A stretch of 64,000 nucleotides of DNA, taken from NCBI RefSeq assembly GCF_016881065.1, contig NZ_WXYN01000051.1, positions 186,001 through 250,000 of the forward strand. Direction: 5' to 3'. The notes beneath the pieces are model-generated. The model made no database searches. It saw nothing but the letters and a program-made list of their open reading frames with translations, and was not told the origin of the DNA. The translations under genes and the position numbers were made by a program. Of the stretch, positions 8,037 to 15,467 are shown in pieces; the first letter of the stretch is position 1; every line of letters starts with the position of its first letter. The stretch comes from Planococcus soli (GTDB lineage: Bacteria; Bacillota; Bacilli; Bacillales_A; Planococcaceae).

Positions 8037-9104
8037 TTATTTCCAGCCGACTTCGTTAAAAATCAAAATGGACTTGGCATTATTTTCTCCAAGAGCTGAA
8101 AGTGAGATGTCCTGCTCTTTAAACTCGCCCCATGATTTCAACAACTCAGACGGTTCTACTTCTTCATTTACCGGATATTCATAATTCGCTTCCGCAAACG
8201 TTCCTTGAGCTTCAGGAGCAGATAGGAATTCCAGCAGTTTTATCGCATTTTCTTTATTTTGGGATGATTTGACGACACCTGCACCGCTGACGTTAACGTG
8301 AGTTCCATCTGTTTCCTGGTTCGGGAAAAATAGGCCAAGGCTTTCTGCAACTTCCACTTCTGCCGGATCTTCAGAGTTCAGCATTTGTCCAAAATAATAA
8401 CTATTCATAATCGCGACATCGCCAATTCCTGCTGCAATGGCCTTGGCCTGGTCACGGTCTCCGCCTTCAGGATCACGTGCAAAATTGTTAACTAATCCCG
8501 AAGCCCACTCTTTTGCCTGTTCTTCACCATTCAACTCGATGAATGAAGCAAGTAATGACTGATTATAAACGTTTTCTGAACCACGAATTAATACGCGGCC
8601 ATTCCACTCATCTTCTGTTAACGCTTCATATGTTGATAATTCTTCAGGTTTTACTGTTTCTTTGTTGTAAACAAGGACGCGTGCACGTTTTGTTAAACCG
8701 TACCACATCTGGTCAGTGTCACGGAAATTTTCCGGGATTTGTTCGTTCAGCAGGTCACTCGATACAGCCTGCAGCAAGCCATCGTCTTTTGCACGGAACA
8801 GGCGGCCGGCATCAGCAGTAAGGAACAAGTCCGCCTCAGTACCATCGCCTTCACGTTTGATGCGTTCAAGCAGCTCATCAGCTTCACCTTTAATAAGGTT
8901 GACTTTAATGCCTGTTTCTTCTTCAAATTTTTTGTATAATTCATCATCTACATCATAATGTCTTGCAGTATATAAGTTAACTTCTGTGCTTTCCTCGGCT
9001 TCTTCAGAAGCTCCCTCTGTGGCGGGGGCAGATGTATCGTTGCTTCCGCATGCTGTTAAAACAAGAAGTAAAAAAGTCAAAACGAGGTAAATAAGTTTGT
9101 TCAT
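8037..9104 (-). CDS. fbpA: Iron(III) ABC transporter substrate-binding lipoprotein, FbpA-like
   Basis: A 355-residue extracellular lipoprotein. The signal peptide has a hydrophobic core and lipobox LTAC (mature Cys19), then an acidic Ala/Glu-rich linker. The bilobal binding domain starts VNLYTARHYDVDDELYKKFE, typical of the FutA/FbpA iron family, with the paired Tyr segment NSYYFG near residue 240 that usually contributes Fe3+ ligands. It is first in a minus-strand operon with fbpB and fbpC, and a Fur-box-like operator lies about 40-50 bp upstream of the start. Confidence 0.9.
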   Translation of the reverse strand: MNKLIYLVLTFLLLVLTACGSNDTSAPATEGASEEAEESTEVNLYTARHYDVDDELYKKFEEETGIKVNLIKGEADELLERIKREGDGTEADLFLTADAGRLFRAKDDGLLQAVSSDLLNEQIPENFRDTDQMWYGLTKRARVLVYNKETVKPEELSTYEALTEDEWNGRVLIRGSENVYNQSLLASFIELNGEEQAKEWASGLVNNFARDPEGGDRDQAKAIAAGIGDVAIMNSYYFGQMLNSEDPAEVEVAESLGLFFPNQETDGTHVNVSGAGVVKSSQNKENAIKLLEFLSAPEAQGTFAEANYEYPVNEEVEPSELLKSWGEFKEQDISLSALGENNAKSILIFNEVGWK

Positions 9105-9142
9105 GAATGTCTCTCCCTTTGATGTGTTATTAATGATTCAAT

Positions 9143-9157
9143 TGAAAATCATTCTCA
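9143..9157 (-). promoter_or_regulatory. Fur box upstream of the iron ABC operon
   Basis: TGAAAATCATTCTCA matches the Bacillus 7-1-7 Fur box (TGATAAT-N-ATTATCA) with two mismatches. It sits in a longer palindrome (ATTGAAAAT at 9141-9149, ATTTTCAAT at 9157-9165). Its place 39 bp upstream of fbpA fits iron-dependent repression. Confidence 0.82.
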
Positions 9158-9180
9158 TTTTCAATTATAAGGGGCTAATT

Positions 9181-9445
9181 GATAATGTCAATCGGATTTG
9201 GTGAAGTATATTAAAAAAACTATATTTTAGTGTAGGTTCAAAGAAGGGGGTAGTTAAAAGTATCTAGTTTTTTATCCTTTTAAGGAAAGCAGGGAGCTAA
9301 GCTGTTTAATGCGATTTTACTTTATCTGTGGCTATATTAAGTTTTACGCTAACTATAGAAGAAACTCATCCGGTATTGCTTATTGAATGTTTTTATGGTG
9401 ATGTGATAAACGCCCATAAATGCATAGCATATGGGGAAAAAGAAA
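9181..9445. other. Intergenic region without recognised genes
   Basis: An AT-rich gap between the divergent side of the iron operon and the terminator of the methionine operon. No ORF with a ribosome binding site, RNA motif or repeat was recognised. Confidence 0.6.
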
Positions 9446-9485
9446 GAAAAATCCTTTTTGCCAATTTTGGCAAAAAGGATTTTTC
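9446..9485 (-). terminator. Terminator of the metI-metC-yxjG-like operon
   Basis: A 19-bp perfect inverted repeat (arms 9446-9464 and 9467-9485) built on CCTTTTTGCCAA with a 2-nt loop and an A/T-rich base on both sides. It could terminate either strand and lies just after the minus-strand stop at 9494. Confidence 0.85.
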
Positions 9486-9493
9486 ATAATTCC

Positions 9494-10600
9494 TTATCCA
9501 AAAATCTCTTCAGAGACTTCAACAATGTATTTTAATTTGTTCCATTGCTGCTGTTCCGTCAATTCATTGCCATGGTGTGTTGAAGCAAAGCCGCATTGCG
9601 GGCTGATGCACAATTGCTCAAGCGGTACAAATTCAGCGGCTTCTGCAACGCGTTTCTTGATCAACTCTTTGTCTTCCAGTTCCCCATGTTTTGATGTGAA
9701 GACACCGAGCACTACTTTTGCGCCACCGGCAGGGATGTGCTGAAGTGGTTTGAAGGAGCCTGAGCGGTCATCATCATACTCCAGGAAAAATCCGTCGACT
9801 TTTTCTTTTGCAAACAGGGTAGGGGCGATTAAAGCATAGCTGCCTTCAAAAGCCCATTTTGATTTGTAATTGCCGCGGCACAGATGGGTGGTCACTGTTA
9901 AATCATCCGGTTTTCCTTCCAGTACGCCATTGGCTACACGCGATGCCAAATCAATCAAATAGTCTCTTGAGTGCGCGCCTTCATTGAAGGGAATGTCCGG
10001 TGAAGAAAGGCCTGCGATATAGACGTCATCAATCTGCAGGTAACGGACACCTGCGTTGTAGAAAGCCTGCAGCGCATCGCGGTAAACCTGGATAATGGCT
10101 TGCGCATATTCTTCAATATCCGGATAAATTGCAGTGTCGCGGATTCCAGCATTGAAAAATTGGTTCGGGCTTGGAATTGTTAATTTCGGGACGGCTCTCC
10201 CGCCAACAATCTCTTTAAATTCTAGAAAGTCCTGAATAAACGGATGGCTGTCATCAAAAGAGATTTTGCCGATATTCCGCACATCATAGCGCTCCGTTTC
10301 CTCTCCGGCAAACTGATAGCCCGATTCCGGCACATAGCCTTCAAAGCCGTTGATATGTTCCATGAAATCCAAATGCCACCAGGATCGCCTGAACTCGCCG
10401 TCGGTGACAGCCTTTAAGCCGACTTCAATTTGTTTTTCGACGATGTGTTTGATTTCCTTCGTCTCAATGTTCCGCAAATTTTCTGCTGAAATTTCGCCTG
10501 CTTTGAATGCTGTTCTAGCTTTATGTAAGGAAGCCGGACGCAACAGGCTTCCTACGTGGTCTGCTTTAAATGGGGCAGTGATCGTTTTCGTCGTTGTCAT
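9494..10600 (-). CDS. Cobalamin-independent methionine synthase-like protein, YxjG/YxjH type
   Basis: A 368-residue stand-alone C-terminal-type MetE domain. Visible zinc ligands are His and Cys of THLCRGN (near residue 238) and the C-terminal Cys of SPQCGFAS (near residue 335). YLQIDDVY near residue 190 is the core barrel motif. It lacks the N-terminal folate-binding half of full MetE (~750 aa), as do B. subtilis YxjG/YxjH, whose expression is S-box controlled. It ends the metI-metC operon here, downstream of a SAM riboswitch, which supports a role in methionine formation or methyl transfer to homocysteine. The ATG follows an AGAGGGAAGA ribosome binding site. Confidence 0.87.
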   Translation of the reverse strand: MTTTKTITAPFKADHVGSLLRPASLHKARTAFKAGEISAENLRNIETKEIKHIVEKQIEVGLKAVTDGEFRRSWWHLDFMEHINGFEGYVPESGYQFAGEETERYDVRNIGKISFDDSHPFIQDFLEFKEIVGGRAVPKLTIPSPNQFFNAGIRDTAIYPDIEEYAQAIIQVYRDALQAFYNAGVRYLQIDDVYIAGLSSPDIPFNEGAHSRDYLIDLASRVANGVLEGKPDDLTVTTHLCRGNYKSKWAFEGSYALIAPTLFAKEKVDGFFLEYDDDRSGSFKPLQHIPAGGAKVVLGVFTSKHGELEDKELIKKRVAEAAEFVPLEQLCISPQCGFASTHHGNELTEQQQWNKLKYIVEVSEEIFG

Positions 10601-10636
10601 GTCATTCTTCCCTCTTTCTCTCTATGGATTTTTTGT

Positions 10637-11809
10637 TCAGTTGGCAATGCTCAATCCATTGCGGCGAGCGACCTGAGCCAATGCCTGGCTAAGATCCTGC
10701 ACCAAGTCGTCCGGGTGTTCAAGGCCTACAGAGTAGCGCAGCAAGCCATCTGTGATTCCGCGTTTTTCACGTTCTTCGACAGGCATAGAACCATGTGACA
10801 TCGTGGCCGGGTACGACAAAATCGACTCGACTGCACCTAAGCTGACCGCAAATACCGGAATTCGAAGATGTTCCACGAAAACACGGGCTGATTTTTTATC
10901 AGCTAAGCGGAAAGACAGGACTGCACCTGCACTTTTTGCCTGGCGCTCGTGAATCGGGTTGCCGGGATGGAATGAAAATCCTGGGTAGTAGACTTCTTCG
11001 ATTAATGGGTGGTTATGCAGATACTCTGCAATTGTACGGGCAGATTCGGACGACTGTCCCAGACGGGCTCCCAAAGTCTTAATGCCTTGAATCAGCAAGT
11101 AAGAATCCTGTGCGCCCAACACCGATCCAAACGTATTTTGAATAAACCCAAGGCGATTTCCAAGTTCCTCGTCTTTTGTCACTGCAAGCCCCGCAACAAC
11201 ATCACTGTGTCCTGACAGGAATTTCGTCGCACTGTGAAGGACAATATCCGCACCAAGTGCCAATGGATTTTGATAAAGCGGCGTCATGAAAGTATTATCG
11301 ACAAATGTTAAACAGTCATTGGCTTTTGCCAGTTTTGCGGCGATTTCAATATCTGTGATATTCATCGTCGGATTCGAAGGTGTTTCCAGGTAGACCACTT
11401 TCGTGTTCGGCTGGATCGCATTGGCCATTGCATTCAAGTCGGTCATATTAACGAATGTATATTCAATGTTGAACTTATCCAGAACTTCCGTGATGAAACG
11501 GTAAGTTCCGCCGTAGACATCCTCTGACACAAGTACATGATCGCCGGACGACAGCAGCATGAATGCGGAAGAAATGGCCGCCATCCCTGAAGAAAAGGCG
11601 AAACCGCGTTTGCCGCCTTCAAGGTTTGCAATAGTTTCTTCCAATGCCAGACGCGTCGGATTTCCGGAACGGCTATAGTCAAACGGCCCGAACGAATCGA
11701 GGCTTTTCTGATGGAATGTAGAAGATAAATAGATCGGTACGTTTACAGCCCCTGTTAATGGATCAACACCTGTAGAGTGAATAAACTTGGTTTCAATACG
11801 ATCAGTCAT
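10637..11809 (-). CDS. metC: Cystathionine beta-lyase (Cys/Met metabolism PLP enzyme)
   Basis: A 390-residue PLP enzyme that cleaves cystathionine to homocysteine, pyruvate and ammonia. Landmarks are PIYLSSTFHQ, DYSRSGNPTR, the SSGMAA phosphate-cup segment, FVDNTFMTPLYQ and the PLP-lysine segment LHSATKFLSGHSD near residue 190. The frame is open from a TTG at 11818, but AAGGAGG inside the end of metI positions the ATG at 11809, overlapping metI by 8 bp. Paralogues of this family differ little in sequence; beta-lyase is assigned because metI lies directly upstream, in the B. subtilis metI-metC order. Confidence 0.88.
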   Translation of the reverse strand: MTDRIETKFIHSTGVDPLTGAVNVPIYLSSTFHQKSLDSFGPFDYSRSGNPTRLALEETIANLEGGKRGFAFSSGMAAISSAFMLLSSGDHVLVSEDVYGGTYRFITEVLDKFNIEYTFVNMTDLNAMANAIQPNTKVVYLETPSNPTMNITDIEIAAKLAKANDCLTFVDNTFMTPLYQNPLALGADIVLHSATKFLSGHSDVVAGLAVTKDEELGNRLGFIQNTFGSVLGAQDSYLLIQGIKTLGARLGQSSESARTIAEYLHNHPLIEEVYYPGFSFHPGNPIHERQAKSAGAVLSFRLADKKSARVFVEHLRIPVFAVSLGAVESILSYPATMSHGSMPVEEREKRGITDGLLRYSVGLEHPDDLVQDLSQALAQVARRNGLSIAN

Positions 11810-12926
11810 ATTCAACAACCTCCTTCTTCAATTTCGAAAATGCCTGTGTCAGATCAGCAATCAAGTCTTCAGCCAGTTCGACGCCAACCGAGAAACGCAA
11901 TAATCGGTTGCAGACGCCGCGTTTGGTGCGTTCTTCAAAAGGAATATCTGCATGGGTTTGGGTAGCTGGGTAAGTGATAAAGCTTTCAACGCCCCCTAAG
12001 CTTTCCGCAAAGGTGATCAGTTTGATATTTTCCAGGAAAGGCCCAATCCATTCTTCTTCCTGCAATCGGAATGACAGCATGCCGCCTTTTCCTGGATACA
12101 GCACATCGGAAATGACCGATTGCTGGGCAAGAAATGCTGCAATTTCTTTTGCATTTGCTTCATGCTGCCGCATGCGCAACGGAAGCGTCTTTAATCCGCG
12201 GATCAATAGCCAAGAATCGAAAGGTGACAGGACTGCACCAACTGCGTTATGGAACATTGATAGCTTCTCACAGATGCTTTCTCCTTTTGCAGCAACCAGG
12301 CCGGCAAGGACATCATTGTGTCCGCCGATATATTTTGTAGCACTGTGGATGACAATATCTGCTCCCAGTTCGATAGGCTGCTGGAAAAAAGGCGTAAGGA
12401 ATGTATTGTCAACAATCAATAGCAGATTATGCTTTTTCGCTAATGCGGCATAAGCAACAAGATCGATTTCCTGCATGAGCGGATTAGTCGGCGTTTCAAT
12501 AAAGAGCGCCCGGGTATTTATCGTAATTTTTTCTTCGGTATCGGATACATCTTTAAATTCAGCATATTTAGGATGGATATTGTAAGCAGCTGCGAAATGA
12601 TCCAGCAAACGGTAGGTTCCTCCATAAATATCCTCTGGCACTAATATTTCATCGCCGGGACGGAAAAGAGACAAAACCAGTTGGATGGCTGCCATCCCAG
12701 AACTGCAGGCAAATCCGGCATCTGCGCCTTCGAGTTCCGCAAATCCTTCTTCAAGGACTGAACGTGTCGGATTTTTTGTTCGTGTATAATCATAGCCGGT
12801 TGATTGGCCAAGCCCTTGATGTTCAAAAGCCGTTGATAAGTAAATGGGCGGGTTCACCGCTCCTGTTGCAGCGTCGCTGCGATTGCCTATTTGAACCAAT
12901 AAAGTTTCCAAGCTGTGTTTTGTCAT
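11802..12926 (-). CDS. metI: Cystathionine gamma-synthase / O-acetylhomoserine thiolyase
   Basis: A 374-residue PLP enzyme that joins an activated homoserine to cysteine or sulfide. Motifs closely match B. subtilis MetI: QIGNRSD near the N-terminus, STGYDYTRTKNPTR, ETPTNPLMQE, the PLP-lysine segment IHSATKYIGGHND, LYPGKGGMLSFRLQ and the C-terminal NRLLRFSVGVE. The open frame runs upstream into the riboswitch terminator. GAGAGG at the expected distance selects the ATG at 12926 (MTKHSLE); a second ATG at 12935 abuts the binding site. It is the first gene of the S-box-controlled operon. Confidence 0.92.
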   Translation of the reverse strand: MTKHSLETLLVQIGNRSDAATGAVNPPIYLSTAFEHQGLGQSTGYDYTRTKNPTRSVLEEGFAELEGADAGFACSSGMAAIQLVLSLFRPGDEILVPEDIYGGTYRLLDHFAAAYNIHPKYAEFKDVSDTEEKITINTRALFIETPTNPLMQEIDLVAYAALAKKHNLLLIVDNTFLTPFFQQPIELGADIVIHSATKYIGGHNDVLAGLVAAKGESICEKLSMFHNAVGAVLSPFDSWLLIRGLKTLPLRMRQHEANAKEIAAFLAQQSVISDVLYPGKGGMLSFRLQEEEWIGPFLENIKLITFAESLGGVESFITYPATQTHADIPFEERTKRGVCNRLLRFSVGVELAEDLIADLTQAFSKLKKEVVEYD

Positions 12927-12954
12927 TCCACTCATCCTCTCAACAATAAAAAAA

Positions 12955-13107
12955 CAGGGGCTCTTCTTCAAAAGAAGAAAGCCCCTGTCTGGAAACGCAT
13001 TCTTCTCATCTGGTAGGCAAAGCCTATTGGAATTAGCACCGTAGTCTTCGTCAGACTGGTTGCTGAGACTTCACAGGGCCAAATCCCTCCGTCTCTCTAG
13101 ATAAGAA
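12955..13107 (-). promoter_or_regulatory. SAM-I (S-box) riboswitch with terminator
   Basis: Read on the minus strand, CTTATCTAGAGAG opens the P1/P2 region, followed by GGAGGGA, the GGCCC..GTGAA segment, CAGCAACC, GGTGCTAATTCC and a closing AGATGAG that re-pairs with CTTATCT. These are the conserved S-box elements. A terminator follows (plus-strand arms CAGGGGCTCTTCTTC at 12955-12969 and GAAGAAAGCCCCTG at 12974-12987) with a T7 run, 35 bp before metI. SAM binding should stop transcription of metI-metC-yxjG-like. Confidence 0.95.
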
Positions 13108-13309
13108 ATATCTTATTAAGTTATAAGTCGTTCTGTTTCGATGTTTCTAATCTTAAATCATTTGAAGTGGGAATGCAAGGATGAAAACCAAATAGTTGAA
13201 ATAAAAAGATAATAAATATACAAGTTGAAGAATTGAATTCCTGTTAATAGCCGCCTGGGCCGACTCTATGCTAAGCACGGGGATTCTTTTAATTCGGTTA
13301 TCAAAATGG

Positions 13310-13315
13310 TATAAT
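13310..13315 (+). promoter_or_regulatory. Candidate -10 box of the B12/STAS cluster
   Basis: A TATAAT lies 36 bp before the monooxygenase start. The -35 region is poor and no SigB-type box is present here, so the cluster is probably SigA-driven. Confidence 0.4.
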
Positions 13316-13350
13316 GATTGAATGAAATTTGTATGCAAAGGGGAAAACGA

Positions 13351-13656
13351 ATGTATATTGTCACCTCGACGGTGGTTGTTCCGCCTGAAAAAACCGGAGA
13401 AGTTATCGGGATCTATCAAAATCGTTCACGCCGTGTAGATCTGGCGGATGGCTTCCATCTATTCAGGCTTATCCAAAATACCAAGAAGAAAAACGAACTG
13501 ACGGTTCATATGGAATGGCACACAAAAGCTGCGTATATGGCTTGGGTGAAAAGCCAGGAGTTCAAGGAAATTCACGACCTTGAAAAAAACTACCCGGACC
13601 AGGAATTGGCTAAAATTATACCAACCGTCAGACAGTATGAAGTGGTGGCAGAATGA
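13351..13656 (+). CDS. Antibiotic-biosynthesis-monooxygenase (ABM) domain protein, IsdG/HmoA-like fold
   Basis: A 101-residue single-domain protein. It starts MYIVTSTVVVPPEKTGEVIGI and contains ADGFHLFRL and the Trp-rich stretch MEWHTKAAYMAWVKSQEFKE, the pattern of dimeric alpha/beta ABM proteins, which include heme-degrading IsdG/HmoA enzymes and quinol monooxygenases. The exact activity cannot be fixed. The frame opens at 13318, but AAGGGG upstream of 13351 sets the start. Its last codons overlap the next gene by ATGA, placing it first in the four-gene cluster with a B12-binding protein and a STAS protein. Confidence 0.75.
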   Translation: MYIVTSTVVVPPEKTGEVIGIYQNRSRRVDLADGFHLFRLIQNTKKKNELTVHMEWHTKAAYMAWVKSQEFKEIHDLEKNYPDQELAKIIPTVRQYEVVAE

Positions 13657-14006
13657 AGCTGGAAATCAAAAATAAAATCGCCTCTGAAACAGCCAAAAGC
13701 ATATACGCTGCGTACCCGTCTCTTTGGGAGCGCTTTGGAGAGCGCGGCTTTGAACATACCGAAAAAGACAATCACCACCACTTGGATCATTTGGAGACTG
13801 CGTATTCCCTAAACGATGAAAAGGTATTCGTCGACTACGCTATCTGGCTGGAAACAGTCTTGACTAGCCGCAACGTCGAAACAGCATTGATTATTGATAA
13901 TTTTGAACGCTTACAAAAGGTTCTTCCGGGGAATATAGGTAAAGATGAAGAAGCCTTTATGCTGCGTTGTTTAACAAGTGCAATTGCGGTGTTAAGCCCT
14001 TCATAA
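13653..14006 (+). CDS. Helical protein of the B12/STAS cluster, unknown function
   Basis: A 117-residue, predicted all-helical soluble protein. A distinctive stretch is YPSLWERFGERGFEHTEKDN followed by HHHLDHLETA and YAIWLETVL. From memory this resembles a small helical domain (ERYGERG..C..D..YHL pattern) found next to or fused with cobalamin-binding and RsbR-like proteins, but I cannot confirm this. It overlaps the ABM gene by ATGA and precedes the B12-binding gene by 16 bp, so the proteins are probably co-produced in fixed ratio. The clustered His residues (HHHLDH) could bind a metal or heme; this is speculative. Confidence 0.65.
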   Translation: MKLEIKNKIASETAKSIYAAYPSLWERFGERGFEHTEKDNHHHLDHLETAYSLNDEKVFVDYAIWLETVLTSRNVETALIIDNFERLQKVLPGNIGKDEEAFMLRCLTSAIAVLSPS

Positions 14007-14022
14007 GGTTAGGGAGGGTTAT

Positions 14023-14682
14023 ATGAATAGTAAATCACAAGAACTGGCCGATTTATTTTTGGCAGGCAATGAAGATCAGGCTTTGCATTTAGTTCAGACA
14101 TACTTGGAAAAGCATACGAAGGATGAGCTTTACCAATTGGTGCTGACTCCTGCGATGTATTGGATCGGGGAATTATGGGAAAAGAATATTATTACAGTGG
14201 CAGATGAGCACTTGGCCACTGCCATTTGTGATTTTGTGGTATCGGTTACGGAAGTGCGGCGACCGGTGCAAAGTCTTCAAAAAAAGAAAGCAATGGTTCT
14301 TGGTCCTGAAGGAGAAGATCATTATATCGGATTGAAGATGGTGGCATCTTTGCTAAAAGAAAATGGTTGGGAAGTTCAATATTTAGGACCGAATTTGCCG
14401 CTCGATGCCGCCATCGATTCTGCAGACCGCTGGAAGCCGGACGTTATTGCTTTATCAGCAGCGCTTGCTTACCGTTTGCCTGTCCTCAAGAAATATGCGG
14501 AGGCATTTATCGCACTTGATTTTAAACCGACTGTTGTTTTAGGAGGACGAGCTGTCTCCATGGCTAATTTGCCAGTTTCCGATACCGAAGGCATTATCAT
14601 CGTAAAAGATTTGGACCAGCTAAAGAATTGGATCCAAAGTGGAAAGGAACCTGACAATGACTTCAGCATCTCATTTGGATGA
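14023..14682 (+). CDS. Standalone cobalamin-binding protein with CarH-type photoreceptor cap motif
   Basis: A 219-residue protein. Residues 1-80 form a four-helix cap with W52-x9-E62-H63, the Wx9EH signature of adenosylcobalamin light sensors of the CarH/LitR type. Residues ~88-210 are a B12-binding Rossmann-like domain with E98-x-H100-xx-G103 (lower axial His), an LSAAL segment near residue 147 and VVLGGRAV near residue 175. The MerR DNA-binding domain of CarH is absent, so output must go through a partner. The overlapping downstream STAS gene is the obvious candidate. Methionine-synthase-like methyltransferase adaptors share the B12 fold, but none usually sits beside a STAS protein. The GGGAGGG ribosome binding site is strong. 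Confidence 0.85.
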   Translation: MNSKSQELADLFLAGNEDQALHLVQTYLEKHTKDELYQLVLTPAMYWIGELWEKNIITVADEHLATAICDFVVSVTEVRRPVQSLQKKKAMVLGPEGEDHYIGLKMVASLLKENGWEVQYLGPNLPLDAAIDSADRWKPDVIALSAALAYRLPVLKKYAEAFIALDFKPTVVLGGRAVSMANLPVSDTEGIIIVKDLDQLKNWIQSGKEPDNDFSISFG

Positions 14683-15424
14683 ATGGCCGCTGCCAGCCTT
14701 TAAGTTGAACAGCAAACTGGCAATCGTTGAATACTCCGAAGAAGCGAAGAAGTTGGTTGGCGACTGCTCGTCTTTTTTGGAAATTCTTGATGAAGGAAGC
14801 AAGGAAAAGGCACGTGAATTTCTTTCGAGCGACCGGCCATCTGAACCGCTGGAATTGAATTTCATCTCAGTATCCAAGGAATTGTTCCTGGGAGACGTTT
14901 ACAGCAAATGGGAAAGTGATTTTTGCCTGAACATTGTGCTGGTGCCAAAAGGCAATCGCCTTCTTGAAATAACCAGCCAGTTGCTCAGTCTCCGCACACG
15001 TCTTCAGGAAACTAACTATGATCTGCTTCTTGAAAAGGAACGGACCGAAGAACTGCTGCAGCAAGTACGGCAATTATCAGCCCCTTGCATTGACCTCGGT
15101 AAAAAACATGTATTGATTCCGCTGTTCGGCGATTTAGATCCCCGCAAAATTGAAGTGATCCGTTTCCATATCCTTAACCGGATTTACGAAACAGGTGCTG
15201 AAACAGTCATCATGGATCTTACGGCAATGGAACAGCTTGAGCAGGGTGGCGTTGACTACTTGGAATCTCTGATGCAGACCTTCAAGGTGATGGGCATCCA
15301 TGGCATTGTCACAGGAATCAAACCTCAGCATGCACTGCAGCTTCATCATTTAAAAAATGGCCACGATTTGCATTTTGTCTCTTCTTTGCAAACAGTCCTG
15401 GCTTCACGGAAGCTTCTTTTATAA
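14657..15424 (+). CDS. PAS-like / coiled-coil / STAS protein, RsbR-type stressosome paralogue
   Basis: A 255-residue protein. Residues 8-95 look PAS-like (WPLPAFKLNSKLAIVEYSEE, FLEILDEGS). Residues ~100-138 form a coiled coil (ITSQLLSLRTRLQETNYDLL). Residues 139-250 are an RsbR-type STAS domain beginning QLSAPCIDL and containing MDLTAMEQLEQGG and VTGIKPQHA. The usual D-[ST] phosphosite of RsbR/RsbS is replaced by E195-Q196, while the Thr of VTGIKP is kept. GGAAAGG places the start at 14657, overlapping the B12 gene by 26 bp. Co-translation suggests that the B12 protein signals through this STAS protein, perhaps into the SigB pathway. That link is inferred. Confidence 0.8.
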   Translation: MTSASHLDEWPLPAFKLNSKLAIVEYSEEAKKLVGDCSSFLEILDEGSKEKAREFLSSDRPSEPLELNFISVSKELFLGDVYSKWESDFCLNIVLVPKGNRLLEITSQLLSLRTRLQETNYDLLLEKERTEELLQQVRQLSAPCIDLGKKHVLIPLFGDLDPRKIEVIRFHILNRIYETGAETVIMDLTAMEQLEQGGVDYLESLMQTFKVMGIHGIVTGIKPQHALQLHHLKNGHDLHFVSSLQTVLASRKLLL

Positions 15425-15433
15425 ATATGATTG

Positions 15434-15463
15434 AAACCCGAAGCGCATCGCTTCGGGTTTTTT
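15434..15463 (+). terminator. Terminator of the B12/STAS cluster
   Basis: Arms AAACCCGAAGCG (15434-15445) and CGCTTCGGGTTT (15449-15460), 3-nt loop, then T residues. It lies 9 bp after the STAS stop. Confidence 0.92.
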
Positions 15464-15467
15464 CATG

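Noticed and set aside
11974-12453. 159-codon plus-strand frame opposite metI
   Set aside because: Antisense to a well conserved PLP enzyme, with composition of a shadow frame.
12927-12971. Longer metI frame starting at 12971
   Set aside because: That start lies inside the SAM riboswitch terminator; the binding site fits 12926.
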